The notes below the pieces were generated by a model. That model was not told where the DNA came from and searched no databases. It worked only from the letters and a program-made list of their open reading frames with translations. Positions 13,501-28,500 of a stretch of DNA of 64,000 nt are shown piece by piece. Origin of the DNA: Phoronis australis (lineage: Eukaryota > Phoronida > Phoronidae). The DNA is taken from positions 217,867 through 281,866 of the forward strand of contig NMRA01000555.1 in NCBI GenBank assembly GCA_002633005.1. The letters run 5' to 3'. The stretch's first letter is position 1, and every line of letters begins with the position of its first letter. A program made the translations under genes and the position numbers.

Positions 13501-16500
13501 AACTTTGCACTTTGGTTAAGCCAAAAAGTTATAATTGAAGGGCAAAATAATACTCTTATTCTTACTACTGGATCACCACGAAACGCCAATTATCTCTTTT
13601 GATTTCCTTCCCAAAACAAAATCATCAACAGAGCCCCTTGTGTTGCGACTTTTACCATTGATGAGACATTTAAAGCTGCAACAAATTTTCAAATAATCAA
13701 AACTAATAACACTATATAGCCCTTGATCTTAATGCATCTGCAACCCATGACCCTTGACCCCTGCTCAAATCCCATACCTGTAATTCCTGAATGTGGCCAT
13801 CCAACAGCTTGGCCCGTTGCTCATTCGTCACTGACACATTACTCAACTCGTCGTACTCCGCCTGTAGTTTCCGCAGCTTGTCCTTCTCCGTCTTCAACGC
13901 AGGCTCTAATTGGTTGATCTGATTCACTAGCCCTTCATTCTGGTCTTCATTCAATATCTGAAATAAAGAGTCATGTACATGTCAAAGATCATTCTATGGT
14001 TACCAAATACAAACTTAGGATAAACCAACTCAATGGCAACCTAGTTTCACAGGCTAAGTGCATAGTGTAGCAAAGTTATGAGAGACAACTTGCCAGTTTA
14101 CGGAAAATGCTAGACATTTTCCAGATAAAACAAAGTTGTTTCTGAAAAGCATAACTCTTTAGTCCTATCCCAGGATCCATAAAAAATCTTCAGCGAGTCT
14201 GAGGCTGTTTCCATCCCCACCCGATATCTCATCCAGCCAGAAGATCCAAGATACATGGATGGGAGTGAATAGGTGGTCAAATGACACAGACTCACCATGT
14301 TAGCTTAATTCAAGCAAGTGAGCCAGCTTAATGTAACTTTTAAGAAATACAAACTCAAGGAAAAACAACAACCATCCAGTTCATTGCTGAATAGATCATC
14401 GATATCCTTCCACACATCAACCTCCATCCACCTAAGCTGTGGCCATTTCCCAACAGTTTCACATGGTACACCATGATCATATGGTATACCACATATTACG
14501 GTCTTCCACAACCCCTTATCAATACTCACTCCTACTCACTGACCCTATAGTCATCCCTAACCATATCAGCTTTAGCCTTCTCTGGCAGTCCAAGGTTCCC
14601 TACGCCTCTATACACATTCTTACCCACATCCTTACACCACCCATCATGCACCCACCTACGGTCCAGTACACCCCTTTACCACCCTTACCCCACATCCACC
14701 CACACAACCATCTTTCACCCACCTTGGCCTTCCTCAGCTGGTCCGAGGAGGTCTGTAGTGACTCCAGTTTCTGCTCGGCCAGTTTCCTCATTGTCACCTC
14801 CTCGTGCAGTTGACTCTTGATGGCGTCCAGCGTCTTCTCCAGGGAGCGCGTGGTCACCTGCAGGTGGGCCTTGGACTCGGCGTGTGCGTCCATAGATGCC
14901 TGTGATGCCTTCAACTCAGATGTGGCCTGGAGAGAGACACAAGAATCAAACACCAGCGTGACAACAGCGTGTTCTCTTAAATGAGTTGACTCAATGCGAC
15001 GCTCTTTTCCAAAAAATCCACAAGCATTAATAATGCAGGACACATTTTTTCTTACTCATCGGTAAACAAATCGTGACATTTCAAAAAAAGCTTACATGCA
15101 TTTTGTGCAGCTTTTCCAAAAGAAAAAAAAGGAGAACTTGGCTTGGCTCAAATTGATGTGAAGGGCAGTTTTTTTATTTTAGTCAGTGAGCACAGGTCTC
15201 ATCTCAAAATGAGTCAGAGAGGTAGAGACCAGAAACAAATATGCATTTCGGCCATCAATTAAAAATAGCGTAATTGATTCTGGTTTGCTCTAAACTCATG
15301 TTTTAAATCTGAGTCTAGCTAGTATCAGGTGGCGTTAGGCGAAAAAATAGGATCCCAACTCATTTAAGTTGGCACCAGGTGTCACTAAGAAAAAGAAAGA
15401 AGGCATTTAGTAACTTTTTCTTTTTCAAAAAAAAGAGAATTGAACGCGTTTTCAAAAAACAATCACAAGAACCAGTTCTGCTATACGTGTCTTTACCACT
15501 CCTTGTCATTTTACCATACCTTTGTCAGTTGATCCTTGAGCATTCTTTCTTGAGACTCAGCCTTGTTGGTGACTTCACTCAGGTGAAGCTTGAGTTCACG
15601 GATTTCTCGATTCGAGTTCTCTCTCGAAGTTCTCAGTTCGTCCTTCAGAGTTGCATTGTGCGCTTTCACCTTCTGAATGTTCTCCTAGGTAACCATAGCA
15701 ATATGTTACCAATGGCAACAACACGCAAACACAACTTCTCAAAAAGACACCATCCCACACAATTATTAATTTCAGCCTGTTAAATTAGGTTCAAAAGTGT
15801 TTGATCCATATTAAAAACAGTAAATGAACAAACAGTTCAGAACAAAGTGAAAACAATAAACAAACAAATCAGTTGATATCTTTAGTTTTTACATTCATGT
15901 GAAACTCAAGTGTTTTTCTAAGCAGTGCTCATAGTTAAGGCTGAGGTTAACACACGCTCTTTTTGGCACCCAGACGGTGATAATCCAAAGATGCCATGAA
16001 AACCTCACACAATCAGCGAGGAGCCTAGTTGACAGTGAGCAGGTCCACGCTAATCAACTGACAAGTGATTGGCTCAAACCTGAAGCTGCTTGTTTGTATC
16101 CGTTAGCACCAGTGTCTCCCCCTTGAGGTTAGCCCGCTGTAGTCCTGCGTCATCCACCTCACTCTCCAGTGACCTCACTTTGACCTCAAGTTCATTCCTC
16201 AGCCTGACCAATCAAAATCAACGAGAGGATTAGAATTACGATTTGCACAGCAACACTGTACACTCTTCACTTTTTTACAATCTCAAATAACTTTCCTTAA
16301 TCTAGAAACTGATATGAACTTGCACTTTCCATCAAACAAACCATCATTTAATTAAGACCACAAACTGTGAAACTGTACACAACTTATTCCTTATTCATTT
16401 TTGGACTAAGGACAATGTAGGATGTTTGTCCTGGAGGCCATGCTAAGCCCATCAAATGACTCAACATGACTAGCCTACTCACTGAGCATGACCTCAAGTA

Positions 16501-19500
16501 ATTACAAAGCACCAATTCCAGCCAAAACCAGAAATCCTCTCAACATGTAAGTGGTCTAAAGCAAAAGAAAGCTTTCAGATGGAAGACGGGTTCATTGCAG
16601 TTAATTAAATATATATATCAACAATCATTGTATATTTCAACCCAATCTACTTTTGTGTAAATATCGATTTTCATCAAAGAAAACGAACACAAAATGTGAT
16701 CCTTGCCTCTGTTCGTCCTCCAACTCCCGTAAATTCTTGTTCAGAGTTCCAATGACGACATCTTTCTTCTTAAGATTTTCATTCAGTTCTTCTACCTCAT
16801 ACCTACAGTTAAGAAAGTTTTACTCAACACGTAACAAGGCACCATTCAATATATAACAACTGAAGGCACGATTCAGAAAAAGTGCAACACAGTAAAGTAA
16901 AAGGATAAATTAGGATAACTCCAACACAGTAGAGTAGTTTTCAATAAAGTTGACAAAATGTGTCTGGCAACAAGCAAATCGAAAGAGAAACAATTCTAAA
17001 TCATTCAAATGCAAGCCGGAAATTGTTGTAGAATTTTATTGACTGAAGTAATTCGTGAGGTTTGTTTGAAAACAATACAAACTAAGAGTTCTGAACACTG
17101 TAACAACAGAGAGCCATTGAATTGTGTTAAGGTCATGTAGGCGCCAAAAAAATCGTCCAAATTTGGTTAAATACAAAACACTATGACACAGAGACATGGT
17201 CATGTGACCCAATAAATGACAGGTAGGTAAAAAGTCAAAATTCAAATTTTACATGCTTTGTACTTTTAGAAAATGTGTATTTACTGACAGAGTAAAAGTT
17301 CATAGTTTTATAGGGAGTTGGCTAATAAGGCTTGTCAATAAGGTCCTATATAACGTTAACACAGACAGACAATGGAGGCCATGCAAAGTACAGTGCGCGG
17401 TGTACAGCAGCCAATCTTACTTTGTTCTTCGCAGAGTGAGCTCCAGATCTTCCCGCTCTTTATTGAACGAGTATTTTTCGGAAGACCAGTCACTTCTCAC
17501 ACGGCTAAGGTTCGTGTCGGCCTCCTCCTGGAGCTTGGCGATTGTGTCGTCTTTTTGAGCCAGCTTGACACAGAGCTCTTGTAGATCTACACGGGATGAC
17601 AACAGGAGAGTAAGCAACAAATTTAGGACACAACAGCTGCAAAGTTCGAGGTTCTTCCTATGACGTCTGCTGGACAAATTCTACTGGCTCCGCATGGTAA
17701 TAATCGTGAAGAGAACCAGACAATAACGAACTTCAAATCGCTTAAAATCATTCAAAAATCTTTGCAGAAAACTTCCTCAATTGGCTGTAATTCACACAAC
17801 ACATGGTAGGGGCATGCTCAGACATATTATACTAATTACTTTCTACATACTTTTTCTCCTATTTTCAATCGGTTGTATGACAACATAATACAATCTCTAC
17901 ACATACTCACCTGAGTAGAGAGACTGCTTGTCCTTCATCACCTGTTCCCGCCCCTCAGCCTCTTTCTGGTGCAGCGCAGACAGTGACGCCACCTGCTGTT
18001 CAGCAGCACGTACCTTGTCCTGCAGCTGATCAACAGAGTCTGACAGTTTACGGTTCTCCTCCTGGAAGCAATTTGAAGTTTTAGAATATTGTTGATGGAT
18101 CATACAAGTACAGTTCTATACAATCAGTGCACAGAACATCATATTATGTAATCTGAAAAAAAAATGTTCAATAGACAAGTGTTTAGTAACAGGTAGTAAT
18201 GACATTGAATACGTCAAAAGGACACATCGAAAGGAAACTTATAAGTATTTTCAGTACATACACCAAGAAAGAAACTGGACAGTCCCCAAAATGACACGCG
18301 ACCATGAAAGAGTTGGCCTCTGCATACTCACACTTGGGATTCACAAGAGCCTGTAAACTAACGAACAAAAATGTTCTACACCCGACCCCAAGTCATACAA
18401 CACAAAAGATTGACATTTCCCCAGTTTTTGGTATAAAATCTCTAAATTAAATATATTATTTTCTAAATGACAAAATATATCGAAACATTGTGCAAAACAT
18501 AAGAACACTAAGATTAGTGAGCCCAAAGGAAAGAATTTTACCTTCAAACTCTGAAGAGTCTTTTTGTCTCCCGAAGCGTTATTCGACAGCTTGTCGAACT
18601 CGTACTTCAACACCTCGTAATCTTTTTTCTTCAATGATAATTCCTCTCTAAGTTGGTTACGTATGTTCTTTTCTTCACCAACCTGAAGTGAAAAAAGTGT
18701 CTCAGGATTTAGAATCGCACACTTCTATTATAACTGCATGACTTAATTCACCTGAAAGTTCTTATTTGTCAGTAGACACTGGTCACTTCTCAATTTCCAA
18801 TTGCTAGTAACAACTAAGAGATCATTGCCAAAACATCAACATCAAATATCCCTGCAACTTTTCGCTGACTCTCAACAGACATAATTCTAATTTCTTTAAA
18901 ATTTTGGATGGAGCTTGACTAATTACAGTCAAACTTGTTGCCTAACAACAATTCACTGTGTCCTAGTTAACACAAGGAATTAGTGAATAACTTTTTAAAA
19001 AGAAAACCGATATACAATTTTAAAGTTTTTACACATTAGCTTTTTGCTGAATCCCAATTTTATAAAAAAACAACGGTTTGTCATATATAGCCATTACAGG
19101 TTAACATTTTAGTCGGGTTTACCATTCTAACAAACAATAATTGCTTAAACAGCAAAAAATAAAACATACCAGCCAGGAATGTAAAACACCAAGCAGAACC
19201 AGTTGGTTCTTTAATGCTACTATAATTTTTGAAATGTGAAAAAAGCTTACAACGCCTTTTTCAGCATCAAGCTTCTTTTCCAGGGAGGTGTTCACGTTGC
19301 CGAGTCGGGTGATCTCTTCATTGAGTTTCTCAATCTTCTGCTGGAGGGCGTAGCTATCACTGTCAAGCTCGGCGATGCGGCTGTTGTCATGACGACGCTC
19401 AGCGTGCAGTGTAGTGATCACTGCGTCTTTTTCGTTGCATTCTTTCTCTAGCAGTTGATGTTTCTCCGCAGCCTTGTCAAGCTAGCAAGCCATGGGGCAA

Positions 19501-22500
19501 ACAGACACTCAGGTAAATACCAAGATCCCGATAGACTGAGATTGTGTTGTGGAGTGCGATAGTGTTATGGAGCATTCTTTAAATACGGCGCTTCAACTGT
19601 GTGACACAGAATACACAGCCACAGGATTTTGTACTGGACGAATGGAATAGGGACTTCACTGTTTAATATTTAAAATCAACTTCTAACAAAAAGCACTCGT
19701 ATGGCAAGGCCAAAGAAATCATAAGAGAGGAGAACTTGAGCATTTTGTTTCTCAAGAATGCAGGACTTTTATAGTTCGCCTGCTACAAGCCATCAAATAG
19801 CAGGATTCAAGCACAGAAATTCCCATAACATCAAATTGAAGACATAAAATGACACGAGAGGCCTAAATAAGGCTTCAGAAAATTAATTAATTTTAGGTAA
19901 AAAAACGGCAAGAGGGCATGCACAAAGCAACTAGCCAAGTACAACTAATGTAAGCGGGTAGTCACTGAAAAGTGAAGAAGAAACCCACTTCAGCGGTATG
20001 GTTCATGAACTTATGACTTAAGTCAGAGAGCTGGCCTCATGATCCACACACTCAAATATTTCAGAAAAATTTACTTGTTAAATCTCACTTGAGAAAAAGC
20101 GCAGTGTCTGAGAATATACTCATAACTGGCACTGGCTGAAGTAATTCCTATAAACTATTTCTAGACTGTGATGCGCTTATAGTTACATGGCTAACCTTTA
20201 TTCAGCAACTGTGGAGTGCGAGCGTAAGACCAAAATGCTGTCTTAAGCAACTTTCATGAAGCACACCCTAGTTCAGAAAGAATAAACTGCACCATCCTGA
20301 AACTACACAACACTGCTACACTCTGATGAGAGCTCCCTTGTGTAAACTACAGTGCCTTAATTAAGTCACCAATCAACACGATTTTCTCTTTGGCTCCTGC
20401 CACTTCCAACATTCACAGATCCACATTTGCCTCAGGCTCAGCCCTCATAAGTCCACCCCCATTCTAATCCATCAGACCCAATCTTCTCCACAACAGAAAA
20501 TTGAAACGCTATGCTCCATGTTTTATGTTCACACTACGGAGGTTGTGTAAAAAAACCATCAAGCCATGAAATGAACAGATGCCTCATGTATACATAACAA
20601 ATGACGAATGATGAATTTAAATTGCAGCTTTGTTTTCACACGTCATGGCAGAATCCAAACTTGATAGTGCAATGAGTCGAAACAGGTCGATGAGAAAACT
20701 GGCACCTGTTCATTTTTTGTGTCTAAATTCTTTCAAGTTCACAATAAACTTGTCACTCTCATGATAAGTTCCGCCCTGTTAACACACCCCCAATACACTC
20801 ACCTTCTTCTTCAACTCGTCAATCTCAATCTCCCTCCTATCAAGCTCCGCCCTTTCGGTCGTCAAATCCTTCTCTAGTTTATACTTATCCATCTGAAGCT
20901 GCTGCTTTTCACTGGACAAATACTGGGTTACCTCCACATGACCTTCACTCTCCTTCACCTAGGCAACCAAAGATTATAATACATCATTAAAATAATCAAA
21001 TACAGTTGATACCTCATCAGAGTATCACATGATCATACCACGTTACCTAGTAATGACAGGTGAGGTCCTAAAACTTTCTTATCACATGATGTGACCTCGC
21101 ACAACTCTGATGAGGTATTTAACACTTGCGCACATGGTAAGACAATGCTTTCTCATACTACATAATATTCAATGTCTAAAAAGTAAAAATAAAAACATTA
21201 CATAACAGTAATTGTATCCTAACTGGGAATTGCTGTAATGGTTAAACTTAGGTACTGAAGAACATAATTGCACTATCGGAGGCCAGAAGTGATGGTATTG
21301 GTGGACCTCAAAGTGTATGCTGCTAAATATATCTATTACATAATAAAGATCACCAAAACATCACAGTGTTACTTAAGGCAAAACAGAATATAAAAACAGA
21401 CTGAGATAAATACCTGCAACAATTCTCATGGATGCCTTTTCAGCAAAATTAAATGCTTTTCCATGGACTCCATTGCAATCAGAAAAAAAAATCCTGACCA
21501 GACCTATCGCGGAGAAATTTCTCACCTTATTGGCCAGTTCCTGCCGTGACCTCTCAAGGTCACCTCGCACATTTTCAATGTCATCTTCTAAAGCTTCAAT
21601 CTTCTTCCTCTGGCTGGTCAATTCCTGCTTCTGACGACTAGACGGAATTCAATTTAATTTAGAACAAACAACAGATAAAATTAAATTGATACAAATACAC
21701 TGAAATGCTGAATCCTCTCTTAACATTCAGAAAGTATAAAAATATCATTTGTCCTGTAGTGGATATCATTTGTCTTGTAGTGGATATCATTTGTCCTGTA
21801 GTGGATATCATTTGTCCTGTAGTGGATATCATTTGTCCTGTTAGTAGTGGATATCATTTGTCCTGTAGTGGATATCATTTGTCCTGTAGTGGATATCATT
21901 TTGATACGGGAAAGTTACATTTTGAAACAAGGCTTTGTTGAAAATTCATTTGATATCAATTATGCATTTATTTATGAGCTGTTCTAGCTTTGCTTTTTAC
22001 ATTCATGAAAATAGTTCTCACAATAAAAGGCCAACTTTCAAGACAACTTCTAATGAGTCTTCTTTTTCGATATTTCTACAATGTTTCACATCATATAGAA
22101 TAACTAGGAAGCCATCACATAGCAGAGTGCAATTTATTCATTATGAAACATTTTTGGTTCATTATTTGCTTGAACCCTTGAGAGAATATTGGCACAAAAT
22201 GCACGACTGTCTCAGTAATCACTCTCAAATTCAAGGATCAAGTCAATGACATTTAAGTGAAAAAAATTATATAAGTGTATCAACCAGTTGGCTACTGTTT
22301 GTACTATAATCCTTTACCTTAAGTTGTCGTTCAACATTTCAACTTCTTTCTCTTTTGCATCACACAATCTCTTCGTCTTTTCAAGCTCATCAGACAGCTG
22401 AAGCAAAACGAATAAGTTAATAATAAGACCGATGTTGAAATTATGTTTTTCAACTTCTCATCAAATTGCTAAGATTTACAGAAAGAAGTGAAACTGACAC

Positions 22501-25500
22501 AGACATAAACATTTCAATTGCTGACGGGTCAGGATGGGTAATGACCCAGCTGCTTTGATGATGAATTTCACTAAATTAATGCCAACACGATGGGAATTTT
22601 GGCTTACTTTGCCCGGACCAATAATTTTGGTGTGTCATGTACTTAACTGAGCTTGGTTTACGGACCATATGAAACTCTGAGCACTGACAAAGCTACACTT
22701 TCAAAAACTCTCTTTGCCGACTCACCATTTTGCCTCCCATTGACAGATTCTGGTATTCGTCCTCGTAGCGTGCCTTCTGTGTCTTCGCCTCGTCCTCCAC
22801 CTTAGATATCGTCCTCCTCAGGTCTTCCTCCCTCTTGCTCAGGTCCACCTCCAGCTGAGCCTTCTCTCGCCGCAGCACCTCGCGCTCCTCGGTCATCGCT
22901 TGCAGTCGTTGCTCCACCTCTCGCAGCTCGTTGCGGTGCTGCGTGCTGGACGCCTTCTCACGTGCAGTCTCCTGCTTGGTCTCGCGCACCTGCTTCAACA
23001 GGCCAGAGTTTTCCATCACCATGGTGTCCAGGCTGTTGTTGGCTTTCTGTCAACACATAATGTGTGGAGTGACAGGGGGGTGACACTGAACATCAATTTA
23101 AGTACCTTTATTTTATAGTCATAGCATTTCAACATTACCAAAGCCACATCAATTCACTTTGACAAAACATTCATGCAATACATTCAATATTAAGGACACA
23201 TATCACACGGCCCTTAGCATTACACTTTAACAGGCTTGCAGCCTGCAGGAACATAACAGAAAATCGTAACCGCCTCGTTTTGCAAGCAAATTCCGTGGGT
23301 GAAAACAACATGGCCGCCACACTCATGAACATTAGTTCCTCATTTTTTAACGCGGCTCACAGGCATGACAGACTTGAGGTCACCGACTCACAAACACGGC
23401 TGAACAACAAACACAGTGCATGGACTCCCAAATACAGCTTAGGCATCCCGAAAATGGGTCGTGAAAAACAAACACCCCTAACTGACGGTATAAAATCACA
23501 CAGACATTTAAAGTCAGTGGAGTCTTTGTTGATCAGTGAGCCATGTTGTGAAGGTGGACACAGGTTGGTGAGTTTACAAAGCTGACCTGTTCATGAGTAC
23601 GCCAACTTTTTGAATTTAGTTATCAAATCCTGTTCTATGCAATTTCCCCTAACCATTAATACACTACACTCACTACAATATGATCTAGTTTGTTTCAAAG
23701 TATTCTTCTGCACGGCAACAGAACCCATGAAGTACCATCAAGTCCTGCCTCAAACTATCCCTCTCCCAAAAGACCTCAAACACATATTACCGTCAAATCT
23801 TGCTTCAAACTATCCCTCTCTCCCTCCAACGACGACACTTTCCGCCTCATCTCAGCCACATTATCCTCTGCCAATCTACTCTGACTAGACAGACTATTTG
23901 CCTTCATATCCTTCTCCAGAAGTTCAGACTGATACTTTTCCACCTGCTGAGATTTCTTCTCCACGTCTTGCTCTAGTTTCTCCACGCGCGCTTTTTCTCG
24001 TTTCATCTCGACATTGAGTAGCTTCAGCTAATGAGGTGTAAATACAACCATTTTCAGGAATGATGAACTCATGAAAGCATTATAAAACAACAAAACTTCA
24101 TTTGCGTCACGTTACATTCCAGTTCGGGACAAAGTGAGATTTTCCCTATTTAATTAAATAATATCAACTTGTATCAAAGTTTGAGGGCATAACAAGAATC
24201 AAATATCTGATATAGCTGGGCAGACCTCTCTTCGATTCACAAACTAAGATCAATCTTGACTTATGAAACTGTTAAACTTTTCCAGATTGATCAGAACTGA
24301 TTTCCATTTTCTGGTTTGCTTGGGTACATCAAATACCTATACACAAGAAGTAGAAACAATTTTATCATAACAATTATAAATTAAACAGACAGTATAATTT
24401 TTGAGTTGCGTCTACTCTTTAAGATCACATCGTGCATAAATGGCACAGAATGAGAGAGTGCTGCAGTACTCAGAGAAAGAGTTATTGAAATATTACAACC
24501 ATTGAATAAATTCATGTTTCTATGAACTGCATACTTTTTAATCAAAGTGATATGACATGTAGTATTTGCAGAATAAAGTGAAACTTTCCTATTTCAAGAA
24601 ATCTTAAAGAAATTCAGACACAAATTCATATTTTGAGGTCGGTCTGTTTCATACACAAATATTAACAAGCTATGTCATTGCCATCTCCACACATTGGCAC
24701 TAAACCACACAAAAGTTCTGAGCCGTGCAAGTGAAGACCATACCTCTGTGTTCTTCTGCGTCAGCTCCTTGTTCACTGTACGTAAGTTCTCACGCAGGGA
24801 GTCCAGCTCTTGCTGCACATCCTGCTCAGAGCTGGTGAGTCTCTGGTTACGACGTGCCTCCTGCGACAGCTGGGACTGCAGGCCCTCCACCTGTTGGAGA
24901 ATAACAGAAAGTGCTGAGGAGGCAGGTGAGACTAGGAGAGTAAGAAGTAAAGCAGGTAGTCTGAAACATGTTGCAGGTTGTTCAGTCAGGCCCATGACAT
25001 CAAGTACCTCAAACCATTTATCCTTTATTATTATAAACATATAACTAGACATAAGGACCAAGCTCAGGAGCAAAAGACTTGACTCAAGGGTCCAACAGTG
25101 GGCTCCAGTGGGATTCCAACTCATGACCTTGTGACCAAGAGGCAGACACTCACCCTACTAACTTAAAGCCACAATCCCCCCTATAGGAAGAGAATAACAG
25201 AGGTTGCTAATAAGTAAAACAGAGTGGGAATATTGCTATTTTTTGGAGAAATTTCAATTTAATAATGAAATGACACTTAAAAACTTCTGAATTGTTTTAC
25301 ATGACCTATTCGTCAGACATAGTTGCAACGGTCACAATCTTGGACTGAAAAATCTAGGACAACAAGGGGTGATAAAAAGCAGAGAGCACACGTCAGGTTA
25401 AACAGTAGCAGTTACTCAGGAATGGGCTGAACCTGCAAACTGTCAAATTACAATGTGGGTTACACATTATTTCCTGGGAGGGCTTGCTCAGTCAAGTTTC

Positions 25501-28500
25501 AACGGAGAGAACTACTGAGATTAGGGAACACAGTGCCATATAGGGCCAAGCTGTGTGACTGTGACTCTAGGCTCTCAAAAAAAATTTAATTTAATTTCTG
25601 TAGTCAGACAGTTGGCTCTACTGTACAGTCGGTAATACACAGAATGAGTTATGCGTGCAATTCCCAGGATTGTTAGGTGCATACACCACTAATTTTCAGA
25701 CAAAACTTATAGATTATGGGTCTTAGACTAATACATGTACACTGTACATCGTGGCAAGAGAAGCCAGCAACATTTATCAGTAGGGATCATTACAAAACTT
25801 TCGATGGTGTGAGGTAGATAGGACGACTTAAATGCCTGTGAAAGATTTCAACAGCATTAATTGACAGAAGAACGTCTTAAAATTCAAATTTGTTAACTTT
25901 AAACAATTCTAAAAGGTAGTGGTGTTGTCCAAGTGGAAAGCGAAAATCAGACTTTTCAGTTTGCTTATCTTGATGAGATCGTTGAGAACAAATATTTATC
26001 TACTCAAGACAAAAAGATTTGTTTAAAATATGTTTGCATAGTACTAACCCTGACTTTTTTCACTAGACCATAGGGTGATGCAAGGATACAGTGTCGCGAC
26101 ATAAGGCAACAGCACTTTAAATAAACAGCAAAAATAGGTCTATCGAAAAAATAAGCCCCTCCCCCCTTTTACTTTGACTTTGTCTTTAGTCACACCATGG
26201 ATGACTATACAGGCTTGACGCTTCACTCTGACATCACAAAAGCAACACAAAAAACCGAGCAAATGTGTTTGGGAGCAACATTACTCAAATAGTATTAGTA
26301 AAAATTGGTTTAAGGATGACTTTTTTGGAAGTTTGACTTTGCATTAAAAAACTGCCCCCAGACTCCCAAAGTTGTCATTCGGAAAAAAGGTGGGTCTATT
26401 TCAGAAATTTGCTTTCTTAGGGGTGGGCTTTGCTAATTAACAGCGTTTTTGTATCATCATTCTATCAGTATTGACCCATCACAACGCTTCACACTACTAC
26501 ATGCATACACAAAGCAAATGCTTGGTAAATAGTTCCTAATCTGTGAACACAAATGATAAAACATGCGTATAAGCACGGGCAAACCATGCACCCATTAAAA
26601 CTCTTCGAAAGAAGACTCAGCACGCCTCAAAAATCCAGGATCAGTCAATGCCATCATCCGGCTGTATACCTCAGACTCAAGCTCAGCCAACTGGTCTTGG
26701 GCCATTACAAGATCCTGTCGTGTCTGTTGGAGATTGTCTTCTGCCTCGTGGAACTGGGCCGTCCTCTCGATGAGCAGGGCGTCTTTCTCTGTCAGCTCTT
26801 TCTCCAAGGCTTGTTTCTGTGAGCAGTGAATAGTGATTATGTTTGTGATATTGCAGAGCAGTGAACAGCAGCAGAGATGAGAAATGAAGAGTGGGGTGAG
26901 AAGTGAACGGTGACAGATCTGAGAAATGAACAATGAGTTGAACAGTTGAAAAACAGCAGTGAGCAGAGAACAGAATTCAGTCGTGAACAATCAATGCAGT
27001 TGAAAAAAGGCTAGGAGTGACAGGGATGATAAATGACCAATGACAGATGTATTTATTAATATTATGTAAATCTTGTGGCCAACAGGTGGCGTGAAGATCA
27101 TGGCTTAATTAATGTTTGTGACCAATGAGAGAGTTGAGCAGTGAACTTGCCAGAGTGAACAGCGAGGGATGAGAAGAGACAGTGATGAAAACAAAACAGA
27201 GGAGCAGTCACAAACAGTGATGGAAAAACGCAAGCCATGCTCATCAGGGGTCATCTCAACATAACCCCTAAGGAACAACAAACATTACAGCAACTCAGGA
27301 CATTAAAGCAGAAATTCTAAAACTTATAATAGTCAGAAAACATAAGTAACACACTATGTAATCCAGTACGAGAGGGGGCAATGTTAACCGAAACAATTTT
27401 TTCTCATTACCAACCATATCGTTAACATGCTATGCAAAATTAATTTTAACTATGCAAGCACGAATTATGATGACACGAAGACTGTTAACAAACGAAAAAG
27501 AAATAAGCAAATCTGTGAACGTGTGAAGGTGCATACTTGTGACTCCAGTGACTGTAAACTCCGCGACTCGTGCTGTTTCTTGTTACGAGAGTTGTCGCTC
27601 TCTCGTCGAGCTTCGTCCAGCAGCTCCTCGAGTTCCCGTTTCTCCGTACCCCACTTGTCCTGCTTGCTCCTCAATAGTTCCAGCTCTGTCGCCTGGTCAC
27701 GTGTCTATCATGTGACAATGTGCAAAGTATTGGCATGCGCAGGTGATCAAGTTATGGTACATTGCATTTAGTTAGCGTCCCAATGACAAGAAAATGCATT
27801 ATTTTTCAAAAATATGACAAAATTTTTAATCTTTTCTTCATCACGTTCAGCCAACAAAATTTTGAGGTACGCACAAATGTCCAAAGGCGTCTCCTTAACG
27901 CATCTGTTTAAGCACCTAAAATGTTCTCAGCAGTCAGTTAAGTAAAGCAAGTGCGAACACTGTTGGGTTTGTAAGGGAACACGTCGCCACAAATACTGTT
28001 GGGTCAGCAACAATTTTCGGGCTACTTCTCCTATCATGGCTTTCTAAAAAATGACAGACAGAACTCAGCCACAGCTAGATGACTCGGGAAATTTCCTCAC
28101 TTTATGAAGAATATCAATTGACACGTGACTGTAGCAGTGCTATAAATAAATGAAGACAACACGACTACACCTTGAACAAAAGTTAATCAAAAGCATAGAC
28201 AGAGGTGTCATTCATCTTTCTGACAGTGATTATGATAAGCGGAGATTCAATCTTGACATTTCTTAAATAAGCAGCAACAGTAGCTCAGTGAGGGTCACAC
28301 TCAAGTACAAACACCTCCAACACTAGTTTCATTCCTGACCAATGCATCCAATCAGAACATGTATGTCCGATAACATACGCCAGTGCACGCCCACAAGCAA
28401 ACACTGATAGACAAACTTTAAAGACGCCAGTGCTGAAACTCAAAGAGCCGATCTTTGCCCACAAGCCATTATAACAATCCTACCTCTGCCATAAGCCTGT

